From an uncultured Clostridia bacterium (GTDB lineage: Bacteria > Bacillota > Clostridia > Christensenellales > Borkfalkiaceae), in assembly GCA_947087265.1 (NCBI GenBank), contig CAMUBY010000003.1, positions 62,001 through 126,000 on the forward strand: a DNA stretch of 64,000 bases. Reading direction: 5' to 3'. The notes beneath the pieces are model-generated. The model searched no databases and was not told the DNA's origin. It worked only from the letters and a program-made list of their open reading frames with translations. Positions 23,588 to 31,320 of the stretch are shown in pieces (position 1 is the stretch's first letter; every line of letters starts with the position of its first letter). The translations under genes were made by a program, and so were the position numbers.

Positions 23588-24434
23588 AAATTCCTCCTGC
23601 GCCGCAAGGGAGCGGAATACCCTCTTCGGTGGGAAGCCCCACTTCGTATGCGTCGATTATTCCCTGATGCCCCGAAAGACAAAGTTTTAATAAATTGGAA
23701 AGTACGGCAGGTTGCAATCCCGTCGTGTAACTGTTAATTAAAACAAAGAGCGGATTTTCGCTCAGAAGCTGCGTACATAACTTCACAAACGGATATAACC
23801 CCGTTTCTATCTTCCACATTTCTCCGCCGGGACCTCTGCCGTAGGAGGGAGGGTCCATGACAATAGCGTCGTACTTGTTTCCCCTGCGGATTTCGCGCTG
23901 AACGAATTTCACGCAGTCGTCGATGATATAGCGGATACCGCTCGTGATACCGGAAAGGCGCGCATTCTCGCCTGCGCGCTCTACCATACCTTTGGCGGCA
24001 TCTACGTGCGTGACCTCTGCGCCCGCTTTGGCAAGCGCAACGCTCGCTCCGCCCGTATAAGCAAACAAATTCAAGACTTTTATTTTCCGCCCCGCGTTCC
24101 TGACCAGCGCTGCCGTTCTGTCCCAATTCACGGCTTGTTCGGGGAAAAGTCCCGTATGTTTGAAACCCATGGGTTTTACGGTGAACGTTAACTCGCCGTA
24201 AGTAATCTTCCAACTCTCGGGAATTTTCCGTCTGAATTCCCACGCGCCGCCGCCCTTTTCGCTGCGGCGGTACACCGCGTCGATTCGGGGGTCGGAAAAC
24301 ATATCGTAACTTGCACCCCAAATGACTTGCGGGTCGGGACGGAGCAGCGTCACTTCTCCCCAACGTTCTAATTTATAGCCGCCGCCCGTTGCCAGCACGG
24401 CGTAATCTTTCCAATGTTCTGCTAACCGTATCAT
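23571..24434 (-). CDS. Class I SAM-dependent methyltransferase, RlmK/RlmI-like
   Basis: The protein has 287 residues. A Rossmann-like core shows the SAM loop VLNLFAYTGGASVALAKAGA and THVDAAKGMV, and the catalytic motif IVMDPPSYGRGPGGE, a DPP-S/Y variant typical of rRNA base methyltransferases of the COG1092 type. The PUA domain found in RlmI is absent. It probably methylates 23S rRNA or a related RNA; the exact target is unknown. Operon with the pseudouridine synthase (17-bp overlap). The ribosome site is weak. Confidence 0.85.
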   Translation of the reverse strand: MIRLAEHWKDYAVLATGGGYKLERWGEVTLLRPDPQVIWGASYDMFSDPRIDAVYRRSEKGGGAWEFRRKIPESWKITYGELTFTVKPMGFKHTGLFPEQAVNWDRTAALVRNAGRKIKVLNLFAYTGGASVALAKAGAEVTHVDAAKGMVERAGENARLSGITSGIRYIIDDCVKFVQREIRRGNKYDAIVMDPPSYGRGPGGEMWKIETGLYPFVKLCTQLLSENPLFVLINSYTTGLQPAVLSNLLKLCLSGHQGIIDAYEVGLPTEEGIPLPCGAGGIYVNEL

Positions 24435-24466
24435 AATGTAATCACTACGCCTGTAAATTGCGTTTC

Positions 24467-26272
24467 TTATTTCTTAAAGATAAGTACCTGGAAACTGTAC
24501 GGCGGAAGCGTGAGCGTTCTTGCCCCCGTAGGCGCTACCGTTTCGGGCAGGATTTTTTCGGGCTCTTCAAAGGTATTGCAATCTTCGGGATTTGCGCTCA
24601 GACGGATAATCTGCGTGAGCGCGCCGAAATCGAAATCCCCCTCCACTTCCGTATCCAACGTTTCTCCGCCGGCATTGACTGCTTTTACAAACGTAAATGC
24701 GTCGCGCGAGGTTGCCGAAACATACACGTTCTCACCGCTCGCCTGTGCGCCCAATTTCTCGTCGCCCGTATGAATGCTGAACAGTTTCTGTACATAATAA
24801 TCCGCCGAAAGGCAAACGGAATTTCCGTTAAACCAAATTAAAGCGGGACAAACCTGCGTATAGCCCAACCGCGCAAATACGGGCGCGTAGGATTTCAGCA
24901 GCAAAGCGTTGCGATTGCCCTCCATCGCCGTTAAATACGCGGCTTCTGCAAGCGCGTCTTCAAAGCGGTGCACCTGCGGCGTGTTCTTCTCCGCATTCGA
25001 TACCGCGGCATATACCCCGGAGCAGACACCCTTGCAAGACGCCAATGCATTTGTATGCTTGTATAATTCCGCAGAAGGAACAAACAGATTCTTTTCCGTA
25101 TCCGCAATTTTTACTGCGGGATATTTTTCCTGAATACGTTTTTCCAACATTTCGAGGCGTTTCTTTTTGTTCGATTTCTTTTCATCGCCACGTTTATTCC
25201 AGTGTCCGCCCGATACCGCAAGATATTCGAGGGCAAAGGGTTCGGAATGCCCCATTTCGGCACGCACTCTGCCCCACAGCGTATCGCTGCCGCCGCAAGC
25301 AAATTCCACCACGTCGAGCGCGTCCTGCAAGTAGAATTCTTCTTCCTCTTCCGCCAAGTTCTGTTCGCCTAAATATACGACGGGCACGGGCTTTGCGCCA
25401 AGATATTCCGCAAGACGGAAATATTCGTAATACCCGACGCCGAGTGACTGAGCGCAATGCGATGCGGCAAGCCGTTCCGCTTCCGTTCGTGTTTGCCGTG
25501 CCTCTGCGCCGTATTCCGCCCAACTGTTCCAATTATGTTTTCTGCGTTCCGCCTGACCGATGGAATACTTCCAGAGATAGCGGTTCTTTCCGAGATAGCC
25601 TTCTGCGGCGCAATCGCCGGGGAAGCGCAAGAAACTCGGCTTCATCTCTTTAAGCAAAACGGCGAGGTCGCGGCGGAACACGCCCAGCACCGCGTCGGAC
25701 GGAATCATGGAAAAACAATCGAGGTGAACGGCGCCCGGCTTTGCGAGCATAAAACAGAAGTCCGCATTCTCAGCGTCCGTTTTGCTTTTCAAACGGAGAG
25801 AAAAACGGTGCCACTGACCGTCGGGTTTGATTTTCACTTTTTTCTGTAACAAAGGCGTTCCATTTTGATAGACGCCGACCAGCGCCGCGCCCTTATAGGC
25901 ATATGAGCGGACAAAAAACGATATTTTATATTCTTTTTTCGCTTCGAGATAAATGCCGTCGAACGCTTTGTTTTTGACACCCGTAAAGGGCGCGTTCACG
26001 GTAAGCCGCAGATAATGCGGATTTTCGGAATAGAGCGGACGGTCCGTCTTAATTTTCAACGCGGCGTCCGCGCCGTTCGGGTAGACTTCCCAGCCGTAAC
26101 CGCCGTCGTCGGAAACGTTTCCGCCCTCTACGGCTTGCGCTTCAAAATTTCTGTTTTCCAGCATTTCGGCATACAGTCCGCCGTCGAGGCTGTAATTTAC
26201 GTCCTCGAACGAAAGTCCTGCTCCACCGCACTTGACGGGCGATTTATCTTGCTGCGATAAGATAATTTTCAT
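24467..26272 (-). CDS. GH51-like protein apparently lacking both catalytic glutamates
   Basis: The protein has 601 residues from the ATG at 26272 (AAAGGA site). A carbohydrate-binding-like N-terminal part (about 60-190) precedes a GH51 alpha-L-arabinofuranosidase fold: FLRFPGDCAAEG, LGVGYYEYFRLAEYLGAKPV, EDALAEAAYLTAMEGNRN, SYAPVFARLGYT, SADYYVQKLFS and a C-terminal beta domain. Where GH51 enzymes have the acid/base motif (GNE) this protein reads YLAVSGGHW (about 350-358). Where they have the nucleophile (V-F-x-x-E-Y-A) it reads CSGVYAA (about 417-423). Both Glu positions are therefore non-acidic. It has no signal peptide. It may be a binding or regulatory pseudoenzyme. A sequencing error cannot explain two separate changes in an intact frame. 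Confidence 0.82.
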   Translation of the reverse strand: MKIILSQQDKSPVKCGGAGLSFEDVNYSLDGGLYAEMLENRNFEAQAVEGGNVSDDGGYGWEVYPNGADAALKIKTDRPLYSENPHYLRLTVNAPFTGVKNKAFDGIYLEAKKEYKISFFVRSYAYKGAALVGVYQNGTPLLQKKVKIKPDGQWHRFSLRLKSKTDAENADFCFMLAKPGAVHLDCFSMIPSDAVLGVFRRDLAVLLKEMKPSFLRFPGDCAAEGYLGKNRYLWKYSIGQAERRKHNWNSWAEYGAEARQTRTEAERLAASHCAQSLGVGYYEYFRLAEYLGAKPVPVVYLGEQNLAEEEEEFYLQDALDVVEFACGGSDTLWGRVRAEMGHSEPFALEYLAVSGGHWNKRGDEKKSNKKKRLEMLEKRIQEKYPAVKIADTEKNLFVPSAELYKHTNALASCKGVCSGVYAAVSNAEKNTPQVHRFEDALAEAAYLTAMEGNRNALLLKSYAPVFARLGYTQVCPALIWFNGNSVCLSADYYVQKLFSIHTGDEKLGAQASGENVYVSATSRDAFTFVKAVNAGGETLDTEVEGDFDFGALTQIIRLSANPEDCNTFEEPEKILPETVAPTGARTLTLPPYSFQVLIFKK

Positions 26273-26305
26273 ACTGTTTCCTTTAATCAAATATGCGATT
26301 GCGGT

Positions 26306-27961
26306 TTATTCGATAGAATGTGCAATGAACGTAATATGGTCTGCCGCACGTTCCAGATTGCCGACAAGGTTGATGAACACGCTCGAATTTTCGGGCTGGC
26401 ACTTTCCTTCGTTCAGACGCTGAATATGCATAGCGACAATTTTTTTCTTTTGTTTATCGATTTCGTCCTCCAACTTATCGACTTCTGCCAATCCGTCTTG
26501 ATTTTTATAGAGGAACGTCGCAAGCGACAAAACGTACAGGTTTTTGATTTTTTCATACATTTCCTTCGTCATTTCAATAAAGTCGCTTGAAAAGACGAGT
26601 TTGTCGTTCACATAGTGATGCGTATATTTTGTGACGTTATCGGCAAGTTCGCCAAGACGCATGATGTCGTTTAAGACGTAGTGCAGGTTGGAAACGGTCT
26701 TTTCCTCCTCCATAACGAGCGATGTCGCAGACAGTTTGACAAGGTACTCCACCATCGTTTTATTCGCTTTTGCAAGTTCAGCGTTATTTTCGGTTATCTT
26801 TTCTTTTGCCGCTTCGTTTTTCTGCACGAACGCTTCCACCGCCGCGGTCAGCGTATCCATCGCGTAAGAAAACATTTTGCCTGCAATCTGGTAAATCTGC
26901 CCGAGCGCGACGGACGGGCTGCGCAGCAGGCGTTCGTCGATACTGCCCACAATGGGGTCGGGCTCTTCCTTGACGGGCTGTTTTTTCTCACGCACGATGA
27001 GATTGGCGAGTTTTACAAACAGATTGATAAACGGCAGGAAAATCAGCGTACAAATTACGTTGAACAACGTATGGAACATCGCTATCTGGAATTCGGGATA
27101 ATTGGGGAACATCTTTTCCAACACCGTCTCGCCGAAGCCGCCCCAGCACAACAGAAATACCGTAAAAATTATTGCGCCGAATAAGTTAAACATAAAGTGA
27201 ATGAGCGCGGCGCGTTTTGCGTTTGTGGAAGCACCGAGCGAGGAAATGAGCGCGGTAACGCAAGTGCCGATATTCGAGCCGATAATGATATAATAGATAG
27301 CGTTTCCGCCGCCGCCGATAATCAGCCCCTGTCCCACCATCGTAATAATGATTGCGGTAACCGCCGAAGACGACTGCACAAGCGCCGTCAATGCAATGCC
27401 GATTAAAAGCAATAATGCAGGATTGGATATTTTTTGAAGCACACCGGAAACGGCATCGTAAATTTCAGGCTCATCAAAGGAAATCGCCTCGGACATAAAG
27501 GTAAGTCCTACGAAAATCAAACCTAAACCTGCAAGCGCACTGCCTACCGATTTCACCTTCTCGTTCTTCGAGAACATTCCCATGAAAACGCCGACGGCTG
27601 TCAAACACAGTGCAAAAGTAGTAACGTCAAACGTGTTTAAGGAAACCAGCCAAGCGGTAATCGTCGTGCCGACGTTCGCCCCCATAATAATGGCAGTGCC
27701 CTGGAAAAGCGTCATAATACCTGCGTTGACAAGCCCGACGACCATGACCGTTGTCAACGCGGAGCTCTGCGCAATCATCGTTACGCCTGCGCCTATTCCG
27801 ACGCCCGCAAAACGGTTTTTGGAAGTTTTGTTGAGCATACTGCGCAGTTTGCCGTGTGCAAGGCGCGTCATATTATCGGACAGGCTCGTCATACCAATCA
27901 GGAATGCGCCCATACCGCCAAGTATCTTCATGACGATTTCTATAATTTCCATTGCGCCCAT
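26306..27961 (-). CDS. Na/Pi cotransporter family protein with PhoU-like tail
   Basis: The protein has 551 residues. The membrane part (about 1-330) contains the two QSSSA-type repeats typical of NptA/SLC34 proteins: MIAQSSALTTVMVVGLVNAG and ALVQSSSAVTAIIITMVGQG, each with a nearby GANVGTT or GSNIGTC motif. The C-terminal part (about 350-551) is helical and PhoU-like, ending NLERAADHITFIAHS. It takes up phosphate with sodium, or exports it in the YjbB subgroup; direction is uncertain. ATGs at 27961 and 27952 are both possible; GAGGAGA is somewhat distant from either. Confidence 0.92.
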   Translation of the reverse strand: MGAMEIIEIVMKILGGMGAFLIGMTSLSDNMTRLAHGKLRSMLNKTSKNRFAGVGIGAGVTMIAQSSALTTVMVVGLVNAGIMTLFQGTAIIMGANVGTTITAWLVSLNTFDVTTFALCLTAVGVFMGMFSKNEKVKSVGSALAGLGLIFVGLTFMSEAISFDEPEIYDAVSGVLQKISNPALLLLIGIALTALVQSSSAVTAIIITMVGQGLIIGGGGNAIYYIIIGSNIGTCVTALISSLGASTNAKRAALIHFMFNLFGAIIFTVFLLCWGGFGETVLEKMFPNYPEFQIAMFHTLFNVICTLIFLPFINLFVKLANLIVREKKQPVKEEPDPIVGSIDERLLRSPSVALGQIYQIAGKMFSYAMDTLTAAVEAFVQKNEAAKEKITENNAELAKANKTMVEYLVKLSATSLVMEEEKTVSNLHYVLNDIMRLGELADNVTKYTHHYVNDKLVFSSDFIEMTKEMYEKIKNLYVLSLATFLYKNQDGLAEVDKLEDEIDKQKKKIVAMHIQRLNEGKCQPENSSVFINLVGNLERAADHITFIAHSIE

Positions 27962-28090
27962 ACGTTTTGTAAATTCTCCTCTGCCGTAGAATATTTTACT
28001 CCGTATCCATTATACCTTGAATTTTCGCCATATTCTTTCATTTTCAATATATTGAAATAAATATCTTCTTCTTTGTTTTTTATAGGAAAA

Positions 28091-28119
28091 ACAGCGCAGA
28101 CGGTTTTCGTCTGCGCTGT
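28091..28119 (-). terminator. Strong hairpin terminator
   Basis: A perfect 12-bp stem (ACAGCGCAGACG arm) with a 5-nt loop and a T-run on the minus side. Confidence 0.8.
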
Positions 28120-28267
28120 GCGTTGTTTATTAAATTTAACCGATAACCGCATCGCCCGCCGTGTATGCGCCGAGCGAATTTTGTTTCACCTGAATACAAA
28201 CGTATTTCAAAGCACAATCGTCTGCCTCGGCAAGGGAAAACCCCACCGAAACGGCAAAGAAAAAAGC

Positions 28268-28313
28268 CGTTTCCCGTCCGAAATCTGCTAAAATCTCACG
28301 AAAAACGGCTATT
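28268..28313 (-). terminator. Terminator of tRNA-Pro(CGG)
   Basis: GCCGTTT and AAACGGC arms with an inner CGT/ACG helix, followed by six Ts on minus, immediately after the CCA end. Confidence 0.65.
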
Positions 28314-28390
28314 TGGTCGAGGCGACGGGATTCGAACACGCGACCTCTTGGTCCCGAACCAAGCGCGCTACCAAACTGCGCTACGCCTCG
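28314..28390 (-). tRNA. tRNA-Pro (anticodon CGG)
   Basis: A 77-nt cloverleaf with encoded CCA. Acceptor stem CGAGGCG/CGCCTCG with the C1:G72 pair typical of bacterial tRNA-Pro, discriminator A. Anticodon loop TTCGGGA closed by CTTGG/CCAAG. The T-stem (GCGTG/CCCGT) contains one U:C mismatch. Confidence 0.95.
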
Positions 28391-28401
28391 GTATGCACTT
28401 T

Positions 28402-28430
28402 ATTATAGCAAATGCGGCATATTTTGACAA
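28402..28430 (-). promoter_or_regulatory. Promoter of tRNA-Pro(CGG)
   Basis: TTGTCA (28425-28430), 17-bp spacer, TATAAT (28402-28407) on minus. Confidence 0.85.
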
Positions 28431-28563
28431 GCGATTTTCTCGGTTTTGTGAAACTTAATATTTGCTTTTTTTGAAATTGTAAAACGGAAAATAATTAGAA
28501 ATTGACGCAAACCGATTGCTACCGCAATCGACTCCACCATCAAGCCCGTCACATTTCGCATAT

Positions 28564-28600
28564 AAAAACAGGCAGACAACTTTTGTTGTCTGCCTGTTTT
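28564..28600 (-). terminator. Terminator of tRNA-Pro(AGG)
   Basis: AACAGGCAGACAA arm and its complement around TTTT; T-run on the minus strand right after the tRNA. Confidence 0.88.
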
Positions 28601-28677
28601 TGGTTGAGGTGACGGGACTTGAACCCACGACCTCTTGGTCCCTAACCAAGCGCGCTACCAAACTGCGCTACACCTCA
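28601..28677 (-). tRNA. tRNA-Pro (anticodon AGG)
   Basis: A 77-nt cloverleaf with encoded CCA, nearly identical to the CGG copy. Acceptor stem TGAGGTG/CACCTCA has U1:A72 instead of C1:G72. The anticodon loop TTAGGGA closed by CTTGG/CCAAG gives AGG. A34 would need deamination to inosine to read CCC. The T-stem GTGGG/CCCGT is fully paired. Confidence 0.94.
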
Positions 28678-28692
28678 GTAAAAGCATTTATT

Positions 28693-28720
28693 ATTATAAA
28701 GATTATTTTTATGGTGTCAA
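28693..28720 (-). promoter_or_regulatory. Promoter of tRNA-Pro(AGG)
   Basis: TTGACA (28715-28720), 16-bp spacer, TATAAT (28693-28698) on minus. Confidence 0.85.
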
Positions 28721-28775
28721 GCATTTTACCCCATTTTTCGGGCAAATTTTTCTTTTCACAATAAATGCTTTCCGC

Positions 28776-30089
28776 TTAATTCCTTCTGTAAATACTCGCA
28801 GTATAGGGCGGCAGGTAAATGTCGTTGAGGTTCCGAACCTGCCCCGTAAGCAAATCCGTTCCCTCCGCTTCCTCCACACGGACGGTACAGTCTCCCGCAC
28901 CGATATTGATTGCAATAATCAGTTTTTCGCCGTCCCACTCTCTCACAAACGAAAAATTCGTATTCTGCAAAGTTGCCTTCGCATAACTGCCGTAGGCAAG
29001 CGCGCGGCTGCCGCGGCGGATTTCTGCAAGTTTTTGAATGTGGTCTGCAAGTTCAGAATGCGCCGTTTTATCAATTTCATCGATACAAGGGCGCAAATGA
29101 ATATCGTTATCCCCTTTGTCGCCCTCTGTGCCGAATTCAGAACCGTAATACACGCACGGCATTCCGGGAATAGTAAACAAAAGCGTATAAAGATTAAGCA
29201 CATTCCGCTTTTCTTTTAAAGCGGTAAAGGCGCGCGCAACGTCGTGATTGTCTACAAAATTGAGCATATGCTTGCCCGTATAGAGTGCCCACGGCTGCGA
29301 AGAAAACAGCCGCGTGAGCGAATGTTCGATTTCAAACAGATTTTCCGAATTAAAAGCTGAAATCATGCCCTTATAACATTCGTAATTCGTAATGGAATTG
29401 AGCCGTTCAGAACAAATATTATTTTGGAAATTCTGGCAGTGTATGACTTCGCCCACAAGATAAAAATCGGGTTTCTTTTCGTTTGCCGTGCGACGTATCG
29501 TTTCCATAAACCAGGGAGGAAGCAAATAGCAAACGTCCAAACGAAGCCCGTCAATATCAAATTCGTCAATCCAGAAACGCAAGGCATTCATTAAATAATT
29601 CTGCACGTCCGCATTTTCCAAACGGAGTTTCACAAGTTCGGAATGCCCTTCCCAATTTTCATAATTAAAACCGTCGTTATAACTGGAATTACCGTAAAAA
29701 TCAATATTGAACCAAAAGCGGTAGTCGGTATCCTCGCGCTTCTGCCGCACTTCGCGGAAGGGTGCAAACTCTCTGCCAGTGTGATTGAACACGCCGTCCA
29801 GCACCACGCGGATTCCCTGTTCGTGAAACTTCTTCACGAGCAACTTAAATTCTTCGTTGGTGCCTAACCGCCTGTCCACACGGTAAAAATCCACCGTATC
29901 GTAGCCGTGCCGCTCGCTTTCAAACAGCGGATTGAATAAAACCGCGTTTACGCCGAGCGCTTTCAAACGCGGAATTTCCGCCTCGATTTTGCCCAAACGA
30001 TGACGCGTTTCGCCGAAATCGTTTTCACGCTCCGCTCCGCAAAAGCCCAAAGGGTAAATCTGATAAAATACGCTTTCGTCAAACCACAT
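28776..30089 (-). CDS. GH13 alpha-amylase family enzyme, cytoplasmic
   Basis: The protein has 437 residues without a signal peptide or N-terminal beta domain. It is a (beta/alpha)8 barrel with all four GH13 motifs: VVLDGVFNH (I), GLRLDVCYL with nucleophile D185 (II), LVGEV with acid/base E214 (III) and FVDNHD with D283 (IV). A short C-terminal beta domain closes at about 437. The Y-Q-I-Y-P start resembles neopullulanase/cyclomaltodextrinase-like enzymes that degrade imported maltodextrins; exact specificity is not predictable. AAGGAG precedes the ATG and a promoter lies at 30114-30142. Confidence 0.93.
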   Translation of the reverse strand: MWFDESVFYQIYPLGFCGAERENDFGETRHRLGKIEAEIPRLKALGVNAVLFNPLFESERHGYDTVDFYRVDRRLGTNEEFKLLVKKFHEQGIRVVLDGVFNHTGREFAPFREVRQKREDTDYRFWFNIDFYGNSSYNDGFNYENWEGHSELVKLRLENADVQNYLMNALRFWIDEFDIDGLRLDVCYLLPPWFMETIRRTANEKKPDFYLVGEVIHCQNFQNNICSERLNSITNYECYKGMISAFNSENLFEIEHSLTRLFSSQPWALYTGKHMLNFVDNHDVARAFTALKEKRNVLNLYTLLFTIPGMPCVYYGSEFGTEGDKGDNDIHLRPCIDEIDKTAHSELADHIQKLAEIRRGSRALAYGSYAKATLQNTNFSFVREWDGEKLIIAINIGAGDCTVRVEEAEGTDLLTGQVRNLNDIYLPPYTASIYRRN

Positions 30090-30113
30090 AAAAAAACTCC
30101 TTCACAAAGCAGT

Positions 30114-30142
30114 ATTCTAACATAATCTGACACACAATTCAA
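30114..30142 (-). promoter_or_regulatory. Promoter of the GH13 gene
   Basis: TTGAAT (30137-30142), 17-bp spacer, TAGAAT (30114-30119) on minus. Confidence 0.65.
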
Positions 30143-30309
30143 GAGAAAACATAAAAAAAGACAACTCTACCCGTAGTAGAGTTCCGTTTTTAACAGTAGA
30201 ATTGCAATTGCAAAACGGAGAGCGGTTTTTCGGGAAAGTAGCGTGTAAAATTCGGGAAAAAGTGGTAAATTAGTAGTAGAAACAGCGGCAAGCCGCTGAG
30301 GAGGATATT

Positions 30310-31257
30310 ATGGCTGATTTTGAAATTTTCGTTGATTCGTGCGCGAATATTCCCGACGCAATTAGAAAGGAACGCAATATCCGCGTCATCTCCTATATCT
30401 GCACGATAAACGGTGAGGAATTTGTTTGCGTGGACGAAAAGCGCAACTACACCGAAACCGCAAAACTGTTCTACAAAAAAATGCGCGAGGGCGCGGACGT
30501 AAAGTCTTCGCTCATCGGCGAGGAACGTTTTGAGGAAACGTTTATCCCCTTCCTCGAAGAAAGAAAAGATATCATTCTCATCACCCTCACTTCCGGTTTG
30601 AGCGGAACATACAACCAGGCGGTGAACGCGCAAAAAGCGTTGCAGGAGAAATACCCCGACCGCCGCATTTACGTATTCGACAGCGCAAACGCTTCGCTCG
30701 GCGAAGGGTTGCTCGCAATTAAGGCTGCCGATTTACGCGATATGGGAGAAAGCGTGGACGCGTGCGCCGAATGGCTGAAAGAAAACATCTACCGAATGAA
30801 CAGTTACTTCACGGTAGACGATTTGAAATATCTGAGAAAGAGCGGCAGAATTTCCGCGGCGCTTGCCATTGCGGGAACCATTCTCAACATTAAACCCATG
30901 CTGTGCGCCGACGGCGGTGTGAGCGCGAAAATGCATTTGTTCGGAAAGGTACGCGGCAGAAAGAAAGCCCTTTCTGCGATTGTGGAAGCGTTCGACAAAA
31001 ACGTAATTGACCCCGAATCGCAGACGATTGCCATTGCGCACGCCGACTGCGAAGCCGAGGCACTTGAACTTGCAAACACACTGAAAGAACACGGTGCAAA
31101 AGATATTATCATCGAGTATTACGACATCTGCTCGGGAACCCATGTAGGACCGGGAACCCTCGCATTGTTCTTTATGGGCGGCGACCGCCGCAAACCGACG
31201 CCCGAACCCAAGCCTGCCTCAGGACTCTTCAAAAAGAGCGCAGCAGACAAAGCCTAA
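30310..31257 (+). CDS. DegV family fatty-acid-binding protein
   Basis: The protein has 315 residues, slightly long through a basic, Pro-rich tail of about 30 residues (RRKPTPEPKPASGLFKKSAADKA). It has the N-terminal DSCANIP motif, the TLTSGLSGTYNQAVNA lipid-site motif and SGRISAALAIAGTILNIKP. DegV/FakB proteins bind a fatty acid and present it to the kinase FakA; no fakA is in view. AGGAGG precedes the ATG, with a small hairpin (AGCGG/CCGCT, 30285-30300) just before it. A bidirectional terminator follows. Confidence 0.92.
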   Translation: MADFEIFVDSCANIPDAIRKERNIRVISYICTINGEEFVCVDEKRNYTETAKLFYKKMREGADVKSSLIGEERFEETFIPFLEERKDIILITLTSGLSGTYNQAVNAQKALQEKYPDRRIYVFDSANASLGEGLLAIKAADLRDMGESVDACAEWLKENIYRMNSYFTVDDLKYLRKSGRISAALAIAGTILNIKPMLCADGGVSAKMHLFGKVRGRKKALSAIVEAFDKNVIDPESQTIAIAHADCEAEALELANTLKEHGAKDIIIEYYDICSGTHVGPGTLALFFMGGDRRKPTPEPKPASGLFKKSAADKA

Positions 31258-31267
31258 CGCTATAAAG

Positions 31268-31310
31268 AAAAAACGCCCCGAAAGCAAATTGCTTTCGGGG
31301 CGTATAATTT
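31268..31310. terminator. Bidirectional terminator between degV and the large SGNH gene
   Basis: A long perfect hairpin (ACGCCCCGAAAGC arm) flanked by an A-run and a T-rich tract. Confidence 0.88.
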
Positions 31311-31320
31311 TATAAAAATC

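Larger units (their letters stand above)
27962..28313 (-). other. Gene-poor stretch with terminator and possible gene remnant
   Basis: This interval holds the upstream region of the Na/Pi gene (a TATAAT at 28009-28014 without a good -35), a perfect 12-bp hairpin (28091-28119) and a short reading frame at 28136-28246 (minus). That frame runs from GTG and encodes 36 residues ending KQNSLGAYTAGDAVIG; it stops 16 bp before the hairpin, as the 3' end of a gene would. There is no ribosome site. The tRNA-Pro terminator occupies 28268-28313. Confidence 0.4.

Noticed and set aside
28470..28563. tRNA- or tmRNA-like end (CGACTCCACCA) on the plus strand
   Set aside because: No T-loop or matching acceptor strand can be drawn; at most a decayed fragment.
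28165..28764. Short plus-strand frames with the peptide [24 protein letters not shown] or TGLEPTTSW-like text
   Set aside because: This is the familiar false translation of the reverse strand of tRNA genes.
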